From Halichondria panicea (Eukaryota; Porifera; Demospongiae; Suberitida; Halichondriidae): 64,000 bases of DNA. The position numbers and the translations under genes are program-made. Position 1 is the stretch's first letter. Each line of letters starts with the position of its first letter. Below are positions 10,866 through 20,412 of this stretch, one piece after another. The notes beneath the pieces are model-generated. The model ran no database searches, was not told the DNA's origin, and saw nothing but the letters and a program-made list of their open reading frames with translations. The stretch is from NCBI RefSeq assembly GCF_963675165.1, contig NC_087389.1, forward strand, positions 6,000,621 to 6,064,620, given 5' to 3'.

Positions 10866-12158
10866 AGCCTCGATCCCAGGCCGATCCGTCTCTAATTGAA
10901 CGCTAGGTCGCCTCCTCGGCCTGGTATTGATTGTATCTGGGCGTGTATCTGGGCATGTGCTGTGGTTTCTGTGGTTGCTCAGGTATTCGCTAAAAAAGAG
11001 GGAATACCTGAGCAAGGTGGAGCGAATAGAAACACTAATAGTGTATGTAAGCATACTTACTCCGTAAAATCACAAAGAACTCCGTGTCATAGGTCTATTC
11101 TTTGCAAGTTTAGTTTGTCATAGATATAGGCTTAGCTAGCTAGAGTGTGAGGAGCTGTCTTGTGCGAAGACCTAGGTTCTCAAGTTTCTGCTATCAGTGG
11201 CTACCTTTGATTGACTACACAATTTAATACAAGCGCTTGATTAGACCATTGATTGCCAGATACACTTGGTAGAGTCTATCCTCAGACTCTGGCCATCGGT
11301 CTCTTGTATACTATGCTCAGGGGTGTCCACAAGTGGCTGGGCCTGGGATATATTGTCAAGGTGAGCGATATAAATCAATAATACCCTTTCATCATTGAAA
11401 ATTGTACACTATAGCCTATAGTCCAATCCTTGGTATCTGGATCAAGATATGACATTACGGCACTGGCACTGGTGTTGTGTTAGCCTCCTTCACCGGCCTT
11501 CAAGGAAGTGCGGCCTGGGATCGTGGCTAGTTTTGTGTGGACCATCACTGTGAGTTACAACATGTATAGTGGAATGGTGAATTTAAGTTCATACTAATTT
11601 GTATACAGGAGCAAAATGGAACCTTCCCCTCCAACCCCCGTTGTACTCCTCCTAGCTGATGGGTGTGAACTCATTGAAAGAGGATGCCCCAGTGCCACTC
11701 ATGTCCTTCCCAAGGGTCCGATCTTATAGAACTACCTGCACTAAAACTACTGACGTGGAATGGCTCTTTCAACACTTGTGGTTGCTATCCTGACCAGTGA
11801 CGTCGGGATTCTACTGTCTCTTGATGCACTGTGAACACACAATCTTTGTTATGCCACCTGAAGGCTTAGCAGGCATATCCAACGCATATTTATTAAGTCT
11901 TTCTGGAAGCTCTTGTTTGAGATCTTCGCTTCTAAACATCTGCATTTATTATAGACGCAGTACTGCTGTGCACGGTATTAATTTCTAGTGTCATTATATC
12001 ATTATATCGCTGTATTTTTAGCCAACTGTATGAACTGAAGATTTTACAGTACATAGCTGATACTTACCAGTTTCCGGTCACGCCCAGATACAATCAATAC
12101 CAGGCCGAGGAGGCGACCTAGCGTTCAATTAGAGACGGATCGGCCTGGGATCGAGGCT
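10866..12158. mobile_element. 1.3-kb element with ~80-bp inverted repeats (AGCCTCGA family)
   Basis: The left terminus at 10866-10945 (starting AGCCTCGATCCCAGGCCGAT) is reproduced in inverse complement at 12079-12158. The internal ~1.1 kb holds only short ORFs without recognisable similarity. The outermost AGCCTCGA motif is shared with the 9-bp-duplication elements at 38896-41385 and 58127-58188, suggesting a Mutator-like family (inference). No target duplication is visible here because another element abuts its right end. Confidence 0.82.
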
Positions 12159-12267
12159 GTCTAGAGCGGAAGTGAATAAATCACGTGTTGTTGATGGGGC
12201 GGGACTAGTAAGCCTCTTTAAAGGCCGAGTTGTCTCTAAAATAACGCACTGAGCGCGGTAAATTTGA

Positions 12268-13257
12268 ATGATGGCGTCTTGTGAGCCTAACAGAACAAGT
12301 GCATACAGTGAGGATCTGAGATGGAGGATGGTGTGGCAAAGGGAAGCTTTGGGCCTTTTAAACAGAGAAGTTGCTAGAAACTTGTGTGTGGATACATCAA
12401 CTGTTTCCCGAACAATGGTTCTGTTTCATGCTACTGGTTCAGTAACAAAGCGCACCTATCCCAAAGACAGAGCATCAAGAAAACTCACAATGCCTTGCCA
12501 GCTACTCATATTGAATTCTGTGATTCAAAGTCTAGGCATTTTTCTGCGTGAAATCCAGAAAAAGATTGAAGAGTTGCTCTTGGTGAACATTAGCATCACC
12601 ACTATTTGTAAATTTATTTACCAAAGTGGTTTCACTCGTCAAAGACTCCGTAATGTAGCACTGCAACAAGATGCATTCTTAAGAGAGCAGTACAAATGTG
12701 ATGTATCAGTATATACAGCTGATATGTTTGTATTTGTTGATGAGACTGGGGCCGATAGACGTAACACAATGAGAAAGTATGGATACAGTTTGCGAGGACG
12801 ACCAGCAGTGAACCATTCTTTGCTGATTAGAGGAGAGAGGATATCGGCTATTGCGTGCATTTCAGTTCAAGGAATATTAGACGTCAAAACTGTCAAAGGT
12901 ACCAGTAATGGTGACACGTTTTATGACTTTGTACAGGAACATTTAATTCCTCACCTGATGCCTTTCAATGGGTTCAATCCTCATTCTGTTGTAGTGCTAG
13001 ATAACTGCTCCATACACCATATAGCAGAAGTGAAGACAATGTTGGAAGAAATTGGAGTTCTTGTTCACTTCCTTCCACCATATTCACCTGACTTCAACCC
13101 CATTGAGGAAGCATTTTCGAAGGTGAAGTCTGGCCTTAAAAGCCAGCTTGACAGTAGTAGTGATGTAGAAACACTCTTACTTACTAGCTTCACAAGTATT
13201 AGCCCAGAAGATTGTCGTGGCTGGATTGAACATCCAGGTATATACAACTTCAATTGA
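12268..13257 (+). CDS. DDE transposase, IS630/Tc1-mariner superfamily
   Basis: A 329-residue intact ORF. Residues 10-65 form a helix-turn-helix DNA-binding region (SEDLRWRMVWQREAL, then NREVARNLCVDTSTVSR). The catalytic core shows FVDETGADRR (first Asp, about residue 154), VVLDNCSIHH (second Asp, about 246) and the PPYSPDFNPIEEAFSKVK block with the terminal acidic residue (about 281). This is the DDE_3-type arrangement. Length is normal for the family and there is no frameshift, so the enzyme could be active. It would cut and join DNA at the element's inverted ends in the nucleus. It is followed 240 bp later by a convergent accessory ORF. Confidence 0.93.
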   Translation: MMASCEPNRTSAYSEDLRWRMVWQREALGLLNREVARNLCVDTSTVSRTMVLFHATGSVTKRTYPKDRASRKLTMPCQLLILNSVIQSLGIFLREIQKKIEELLLVNISITTICKFIYQSGFTRQRLRNVALQQDAFLREQYKCDVSVYTADMFVFVDETGADRRNTMRKYGYSLRGRPAVNHSLLIRGERISAIACISVQGILDVKTVKGTSNGDTFYDFVQEHLIPHLMPFNGFNPHSVVVLDNCSIHHIAEVKTMLEEIGVLVHFLPPYSPDFNPIEEAFSKVKSGLKSQLDSSSDVETLLLTSFTSISPEDCRGWIEHPGIYNFN

Positions 13258-13499
13258 CTTTGTAAACACATTAATTTTTCACATTTTTAAATTGTTTGCC
13301 ATAATTATAATAACAAACAGTAACATGTTGACACAATAGTTATAATTATTACAGTTTCCGAATAGATCCAATAATTAGTTCTTTTTGCTCACGGTATTCC
13401 TCTGTACTAAGAATTCCATCATCATACAACTGTTGCAGGTAACGTAACTGTTCATAGTTCTTCATGCGTAATTCCACAGATCGCCCAGGAGAAATTCCA

Positions 13500-14354
13500 C
13501 TAGCTAACAGAAGAAGAAGAAGTTGAAGCTGGAGATTGGTTTTCGTTTCGGCCTTTTAAACAATCAGCAAAGGCAACAGCAGCTCCACTTATAGTGTCAG
13601 ACAAGCTCTCTCTACGAGCACGCTTAGGGGTACTTCCTTGAAATGCCGGAATTTCTGGAGGATCATCAAAATCATTGTGAATCCCTGTGGTTATCATTCG
13701 TGCCCATAAACGCAGCCTAGGTGAATCGTATTTATTTCCATGTTTCTCGCGTAATTCTATAAATGTTTTTTCCACTTCTTCCTCTTTCCCTTGCCGATAT
13801 GTGCTTCCAGATTGAGAGTCTAACTCCCTAGTTCGTTTAGATGTAACTGTAGACCTTCCATCACACCAAAGCGATACAGTTCCACCAGTGGGGTACTTCT
13901 TGTACATCACATCCAAGTCATCATTAGTTACAACCCAAGTTTTGGACTGCTGGCTGCCATCGTAGTACCCTACTGAGAAATCCAGTTGGTTTGGCACTTG
14001 ATCTCCGAATTCTTCAATAAGCTTTATCTTAATAGCTGTCACAGATTCGAATTTAACCTTATGGCTATTCAAATGGCGAAGACAAGTATCACTTTTTTTA
14101 TTAGGATTAATCACCTTCACTTTATAAGTGTATTTTTGCTGTATACTTGTCCCTGGTATTGTACTGCTACATGTAGCAACGTTTGTCACATTAACTGAAT
14201 TAGCAGCAGCAGACGTTCTTATTGGTAAAGTCCCTTGAACTGGTAGAGATAGGCTACCTCGAGCAACTTGATTTATAGGAGGCAGATTAGAGCTTTGCAG
14301 TAGTTGCTGCAGAAGGTTCTGCGCTGCTGAGGTTCCCTGGCCCTGTGGATCCAT
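13500..14354 (-). CDS. Accessory ORF of the DNA transposon, unknown function
   Basis: An open frame of 284 residues from the Met at 14352-14354 (MDPQGQGTSAAQNLL) to a Ser-rich tail. The longer frame starting at 14501 runs into the MITE at 14391, so its first 49 residues are probably not native. The N-terminus is Gln/Ser-rich. The middle (KYTYKVKVINPNKKS ... SVGYYDGSQQSKTWV) resembles a small beta-grasp, PB1-like fold by pattern only. A basic stretch TPKRARRES near the C-terminus could be a nuclear signal. It converges on the transposase and probably belongs to the same element. No function is claimed. Confidence 0.65.
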   Translation of the reverse strand: MDPQGQGTSAAQNLLQQLLQSSNLPPINQVARGSLSLPVQGTLPIRTSAAANSVNVTNVATCSSTIPGTSIQQKYTYKVKVINPNKKSDTCLRHLNSHKVKFESVTAIKIKLIEEFGDQVPNQLDFSVGYYDGSQQSKTWVVTNDDLDVMYKKYPTGGTVSLWCDGRSTVTSKRTRELDSQSGSTYRQGKEEEVEKTFIELREKHGNKYDSPRLRLWARMITTGIHNDFDDPPEIPAFQGSTPKRARRESLSDTISGAAVAFADCLKGRNENQSPASTSSSSVS

Positions 14355-14390
14355 AGACTTCACTCTCAAGACTAAGATTACATGTACAGC

Positions 14391-15052
14391 GGTTTTCAGA
14401 GTTCTTGCATTTGCAATGTTTAGAGCGGAAGTACCTGTCACGTGAACCGTTACGTAACAAGATTGCAGTTCTAGCCTCATTCTAAACCGATTTTTTTCCA
14501 ATACATGATTTGGGAGAAAATCAACCTTGGAAATAGCCTTTGCAAGCCTTTGGCATCACCGCTGAAGCTATCCTTGAGATTGTAAGCACTTCCAATAGTT
14601 TTGTGAGCTACTATTAGTAACACAGGACTGGATGTCTGGAGCTAAGAGAGATTCTACTGTCTATATGACTCATCAGCTTGCAGCAACACAAAATGAGTAG
14701 GCAGGCCGGGGCAGTCACTTCAACCAGTTTCTTATATAATACTGAGAAGCTACACGCTTATTTCAGACTTCTCTGAATAACTAGTAACGAATAACTTTGT
14801 CTGTAAAATTTATATTGAAAACTCATGTAAAAAAACTTGCCTGACTCAGCAATATTTGTGCTCCCGTGATGTTGTCCAACCTTAAATGTTTGGGAATATC
14901 ACGTGACCAGTGACTTCCGCTCTAGACATTGGAGATGCAAGAACTCTGAAAACCGCTGTACCACGTGGCAATTAATGTCGCAAGAATATCACGTGAGAGG
15001 GTACTTCCGCTCTAGACATTGCAAATGCAAGAACTCTGAAAACCGCTGTACG
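14391..15052. mobile_element. MITE of the AGAGCGGAAGT family
   Basis: Left terminus TACAGCGGTTTTCAGAGTTC continues through TTGCATTTGCAATGT and AGAGCGGAAGTACC to a CACGTG box. It is mirrored at 14992-15052, with a second partial right terminus at 14920-14971. A cousin with the same architecture lies at 39011-39595. Confidence 0.78.
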
Positions 15053-15140
15053 AGTACGATTAACCTTCGCTAGTGGAGAGTTCATTTTTTTCTAGTAAAA
15101 GCTCACCTTCTAGCTAAAAACCTTTACCTAGGTATGTAGG

Positions 15141-16951
15141 TAAATAGGCAAGTAGCCCTACAAAACATAAGAAGAATCTGCCCTCCTATCGCAACTGCTC
15201 TTATCAATACTTACCGTCAACCAACAGATTTGTTTGTTGATGGAAACACTCTACTATCACAGGAGGGAACAACACAAGGGGACCCTCTAGCAATGGCCAT
15301 GTACGGCCTTGCAACCATACCCCTCTGAGTCATTAGAAAACTGGAAGGCCATTGTAAGCAAGTGTGGTATGCAGATGATTCTGCAGCTATCGGACAGATA
15401 GAACAACTAAGTACCTGGTGGGACACCCTGAGAGAGGAAGGACCAAAATTTGGCTATTTCCCAAACCCATCGAAGACCTGGCTTGTTGTTAAAGATCCAC
15501 AGTGTTCGGTATCTACCATTGCAAACAGTGGGATAAACATCACGACCGAGGGGAGACCGTATCTTGGAGCCGCCATTGGAACAGAGAAGTACATGGAGGA
15601 ACATGTGAAATCCAAAGTGGCAAAATGGGCAGAAAATATCACAATCCTTAGTTCGTTTGCCAAAACCCAACCACACGCATCATATGCGGCTCTAACACAT
15701 GGATTAATGAGCAAATGGACCTATCTGAGCAGAGTAATGCCTGCCATTGGTCAGCTGTTACAACCGCTTGACGAATGTATCCAAGCAAACCTAATCCCAG
15801 CCCCTACGGGGAGACCACCACCAAATGACCTCGAAACAACCCTACATGCACTACCTGCCAGCCTAGGGGGACTGGGCATCAGCATTCCATCGAAGAAGGC
15901 AGAAAGGGAATTCCGATCCTCACTAGCTATTTGTGGGCCTCTCATTGATGGAATTCAATTGCAGGACCATGCTTATAGATTGGAAACTCTTGACACACAA
16001 CTGGCCCAGAAGAAAGATGTTAGGAGATTGAATAACCATGAGAACAAGTCAAAAGCCACTGAGCTAAATCAACTTCTCCCAGACACTATGCAAAGAGCAA
16101 TGGATCTTGCCAGCGAGAAGGGAGCTTCCTCATGGCTGACGGCACTCCCACTGTCAGAACATGGCTTTACCCTACACAAGGGAGCTTTCCAAGATGCCCT
16201 AGCATTGAGATATGGCAACAAACACTCCAGCAAATTGTGACTGCGGCAAAGCCTTTTCTACTGAACACGCTCTCTCGTGTGCCAAAGGAGGTTTTCCGAC
16301 TATTAGGCACAACGAGATAAGAGACTTAACCGCGGACCTGCTCACTGAAGTATGTAACGACGTTCGCATAGAACCGGGCCTGCAGCCAATTACTGACGAA
16401 ACACTCCGGTGTGCTACAGCCAACACTCAAGAGGGAGCTCGTCTAGACATCTCAGCAAACGGGGTATGGGGAGGCAGACTGGAAAAGACCTACTTCAATG
16501 TAAGAGTGTTCAATCCCCATGCCCCATCAAACAAAGGCCCACTAACAGCTTGCTACAAGAAACATGAAAGAGAGAATAAAAGATCCTATGAACAGAGAGT
16601 ACGAGAAATAGAACATGCATCGTTCACACCCTTGGTAATGTCTGCAGAGAGGCCACAACCTTCTATAAACGATTGGCTTCCCTGCTCTCGCACAAATGGG
16701 ACAATCAGTACTGCAAAACCCTCAACTGGCTAAGATGCCGCCTCTCCTTTTCACTGCTTAGATCCTCGATCCAGGCAATAAGAGGAGCCAGATCTTCTCG
16801 CGGCAAGGCTGCGGAGCTGGCTACAGTGGAATCAATGCTGCACACATTACTTGTTATAATTCTTTTTATTTTTTGTCTTTTGTGTTTGCTTTAGTTTTTG
16901 TTTTTGTTTACTGTTTTACGCCCCGAGATGGAGTGCACTTAAAAAAAAAAA
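15141..16951 (+). mobile_element. 5'-truncated LINE-like retroelement with poly(A) and 9-bp target duplication
   Basis: The insert ends in an 11-A tail (16941-16951) and is bracketed by direct repeats GTATGTAGG (15132-15140 and 16952-16960), the signature of target-primed reverse transcription. It holds the degenerate reverse transcriptase fragment described separately. Confidence 0.82.
15170..16894 (+). pseudogene. Reverse transcriptase fragment with C-terminal Cys/His domain
   Basis: The frame shows [17 protein letters not shown] (RT palm), a TGA at about 15328, then VWYADDSAAIGQ (catalytic YADD) and GYFPNPSKTWLVVK. After a frameshift near 16215 comes CDCGKAFSTEHALSCAKGG and RHNEIRDL, then ARLDISANG and FNVRVFNPHAPS, a possible PD-(D/E)xK-like block. 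A second frameshift near 16650 precedes FYKRLASLLSHKWDN and the C-terminus. A stop, two frameshifts and 5' truncation make it inactive. A second copy of the C-terminal part lies at 50363-51086 on the other strand. The family is common in sponges and cnidarians as far as I know; I do not assign a clade. Confidence 0.82.
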
Positions 16952-16965
16952 GTATGTAGGAAGGT

Positions 16966-17455
16966 GCTGACCTTATATTTGACCTTAGCTACACACAGAT
17001 GCTATCTATAAATATTAAAGAGCCATGCTGGCCTGCTTTGGACAGCAGGCACAACACTAGATGTCCTAGTGACTCACTGGCTACAGTTGAACAGTAAGCA
17101 ATTAAGCTGCATGGTTGCTTATTTGTGTGCTGATGTTTCTAGTACATGTAGGATTTGTTGTAGTAGCTAAGTTTATAATAATACAATAATTCCATGTTCT
17201 ACTCTAGGGCTGTTCAGTGTTGAGTGGACTATTTTTCTTTTGCCAGATTGAAGTCCAGAGTAGAACATGTAGCCTGTAGGAATGACTGTATTAGAACATG
17301 TAGAGGCACAAACAACAGCACACAAACAAGATCAACTTACTGTTCAACTGTAACCTACTATAGGTTAGTGTTGTGCCTGCTGTCCAAAGCAGGCTATGCA
17401 TGGCTCTTTAATATAATATAGCATCGGTGTGTAGCAAAGGTCAAATATAATGTGC
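16966..17455. mobile_element. ~490-bp MITE with very long inverted repeats
   Basis: GACCTTATATTTGACCTTAG at the left is mirrored at 17430-17455, and the complementarity continues through ATTAAAGAGCCATGC and GCTTTGGACAGCAGGCACAA for over 90 bp. Inner words TTGAACAGTAAG and CTTACTGTTCAA are also mirrored. The transcript could fold into a near-complete hairpin. It lies directly between two LINE remnants. Confidence 0.8.
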
Positions 17456-17462
17456 CAGTCCA

Positions 17463-19134
17463 TTGTCTACCCCTCTTTACAATATATTTCGTACTTCTCT
17501 AAATTCAGCTATTCTACCAGACGAATGGAAGGTACACAAAATTTGTCCCATTCCTAAGAAGAAAAATCCTTGTTCTGTTGAAAATTTCAGACCAATATCT
17601 TTGTTGTGCATTGTAGGAAAGGAATATATTATAAATAATAGTTGTCGGCCTAGCTAGAAACAACTCGGGCTGGAATCGAGGCTAGTCTATGATAAAATTA
17701 TAGATTTCATTAAAGGCAAAATCTCTAAATGCCAACATGGATTCATGAAGAATAGATCTTGCTTATCTCAATTGTTGTGTTCCTATATATGCTTTTATCC
17801 AAGAAGAAATTGAAAATAGCTGTGCTGTTGATGCTGTTTATTTAGATTTTAAAAAAGCTTTTGACTCTGTTGGTCATAATGAGTTACTTTTCAAGCTTTG
17901 GAAATTAGGAATAACAGGCCCATTATGGCTTTGGTTCAAGGAATATTTGTCACAGAGAGTTCATTATGTAACAATGGAAAATAAAAGCTCAACTATGTTA
18001 CCTGTAAAGTCTGGAGTACCACAAGGCAGTATCTTAGGTCCTATACTATTCCTAGTATACATCAATGACTTACTTGACTGTATCCAGAATTCTAAGTGTT
18101 TCTTGTTCGCTGATGATACGAAACTGTTGAAATCCTTTAGAGATACAAGGGACGAAATTCTTATGCAAGATGATTTGAATGCTTTGAGTTTATGGTGTGA
18201 AAAGTGGAATATCGGACTCAATGTGTCCAAATGCAAAACTATTAGACAATCGTTGAAGCAAACTGAAGAAACTAGTCATTACTCTGTTCAGGATAACACC
18301 ATAGAGCAAGTCAATTTTTATCGTGATTTAGGGATAACAGTTACGCAAGATCTCTCATGGTCTCAACAGCATAGTAAAATATGTGGAAAAGCTTACATGT
18401 CACTCAATCTTATTAGAAGAATCATTCCAACAAACTATTCAACTAATTTAAAGAAACAATTATATCTGTCTCTTGTCAGAACTCACTTAACATAATTATT
18501 GCTCGCAGTTGTGGAGACCTAAATTAATAAAGGTCACTAGAAAAAGTGCAACGCAGAGCCACAAAATATATCCTTAATGATTATGTATCAGACTACAAAG
18601 CAAGACTCTGCAAATTAAAGTTATTGCCCCTCATAAGATGGTTTGAACTGCAAGATATCATGTTTATTGTGAAATGTATGCAGCAGCAGTCGGACGATAT
18701 AAGAGAACTAGTATCTTTCACTTCATCCAAAACCAGAGCAGGCTGCTCAGGCCATTCCCTTCAAATTAAATTTGCTAGAAATAACTATTCAAGACACTTC
18801 TACTTCATTAGAATTGCTAAGTATGGAATAAATTACCGTCGAATTTAGATTCATCTCTAGGAACAATCAAGAAAAAGACTTCGGACTTTTTAGTGTCAGA
18901 TTTTCTAGAAAACTTTGACACAAATAACTTATGTTCCTTTCATATGGTTTGCCCATGCTCTAAATGTCATCTATAGGCTCCTCTGTTAACTATTCTTATC
19001 ACTCTATAATATACATCAGCTGCTCCAATGTTGGAGTAAGTCTGTTAGCTATTTCCTTCTCACCCAATCTTTTCACTTAATTTCTTTTGTGCATAGCTGT
19101 AAAGTTCACATAATAATAATAAATAATAATAATA
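17463..19134 (+). pseudogene. CR1/L2-like non-LTR retrotransposon remnant
   Basis: Reverse transcriptase motifs appear in order: LPDEWKVHKICPIPKKK and FRPISLLCIVGK (17463-17630), AVYLDFKKAFDSVGHNELL (17825-17890), SGVPQGSILGPILFLVYIND (18010-18070), FADDTKLLKS (18105-18130) and FYRDLGITVTQDLSW (18315-18360). The C-terminal block LEKVQRRATKYILND (about 18540) is out of frame. The element ends in an (AAT)n run at 19112-19134, typical of this LINE group. A 45-bp AGCCTCGA-type insertion interrupts it at about 17640-17685, and several frameshifts make it dead. The 5' part is missing. Confidence 0.85.
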
Positions 19135-20170
19135 ACTAGTGTTCAAGCTGGCGCTGTGCTAATGCCTCTCACCATGTTTTTGCTTTCGCTGAAAAGTATT
19201 AGAGTGTTATATTAGTTTCTATAATGAATTTTATATTAAAGTTAGCTTATCTATATAAAGTCACTGAGAAGAAAAGACTTATTTACATGCTTCTATTGTT
19301 GTATTATGTGGCTTACTAGGACCTCAAGAATTAAAGAAGAAAATTGATTCTTCCAAGATCTGTAGTTCAGTGTATATAATATCTAAGAAGAAAAGACCTG
19401 TGTACATGCATATTGTTATCTATATTGTTATATGGTAGTGTTTTGTGGCTTACCAGGCCTTCAAGACAAAGATGATTCTGCCAGGAGGATCTGGATCTGG
19501 ATCTTGGATATTATTATTTTCTCACACGTGGGGAATGAGCGCGCATGCGCATTACATACACAGGAATAATTAAAGGGTGTGTCCAAAGAGATCAATTTCA
19601 CAAATGGCTACTGCTAGCTAGCTGTTTTAACAGATATTTTCTGAGTATTGTAGCTAACAAAAAGCTAGCGCTTTAGTGCAAGGCTAACTCATATGTTGAA
19701 TAGAAAGTTTGTGCGGACAGATGATGCTATGAAAGATTCTGAAGAGACTGCAACAGCCTTCAATGTGAGTCAAACTAGCCATAACTCGAGAAAGAAGCTT
19801 TAGTTTGCAAATCCACCAATTAAAATTCAAGAGAACGTGGCTAGAAGCCTATAGAAGCTGTTAGTTTTCGTCGCATTGCAACCGTTGAGCAGTTACAGCT
19901 GGAACAGACACACAGACACACACACACACACAGTCAGCTTTACCCTTGACTAAAATGTAATATTGAAACATCCTTTCAACTCCTAATGAGAGTTGATTGT
20001 GTGGGTGTTAACGTTGCTAAGTACGTGTACATACTGCGCATGCTCAGTTCAACTTTTCACATTCTACCACAACAATGTATTGAAAAAAGCACAGCATCAA
20101 TAATAAGCTCACACATTATAATTACAGAGACACAAACAACATCAAAGTAAAGAACAGTTATTTATCAGTT
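19135..20170. other. Intergenic stretch, nothing recognised
   Basis: No ORF or repeat structure beyond a short (CA)n run near 19915-19932 and a GCGCGCATGCGCATTAC palindrome-like CpG island relic at 19540. It follows the 3' end of the A' gene. Confidence 0.5.
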
Positions 20171-20412
20171 TCAGTTTCGGTCTGTATTGTCTACAATGAA
20201 TCTACAAATGTCTGTAGCAGTGTCTCCTCTTCTCAGTCTTATGGCAATTTCCACCAAGGCCCTGAAGGTAGCTCTGGAAGGATTCACTCTTTGCCACGCT
20301 CTCAATGCATGAGCCACTCCAGCTTGATTGCCATAACGACGTGTGACATCAGTTACATCACCGAGGTCGGCTGGGGTGAGGTTGAGTCCATCCAGCAGGT
20401 TGGATTGATTGA
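20171..20412 (-). CDS. Second death-fold exon, copy A' (C-terminus)
   Basis: Eighty residues after a TTCATGCAG acceptor, ending with TGA at 20171-20173. The pattern LLDGLNLTPADLGDV, then GVAHALRAWQRVNPS, then FRALVEIAIRLRRGDTA and ICRFIVDN matches helices 2-6 of a death domain, including the Trp in helix 5 position common to the family. Helix 1 would come from the preceding exon. Confidence 0.78.

Larger units (their letters stand above)
12159..15025. mobile_element. IS630/Tc1-like DNA transposon with two convergent ORFs
   Basis: The element carries a plus-strand transposase (12268-13257) and a minus-strand accessory ORF (13500-14354). The left end shows TCTAGAGCGGAAGT followed by a CACGTG box. 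The mirrored form, ACTTCCGCTCTAGA preceded by CACGTG, occurs twice on the right (14920-14935 and 15008-15022). The right side is complicated by an overlapping MITE of the same family (14391-15052), so the exact right end is uncertain. Confidence 0.68.

Noticed and set aside
14355-14501. N-terminal extension of the accessory ORF
   Set aside because: It reads into the MITE at 14391; the Met at 14352-14354 is the more credible start.
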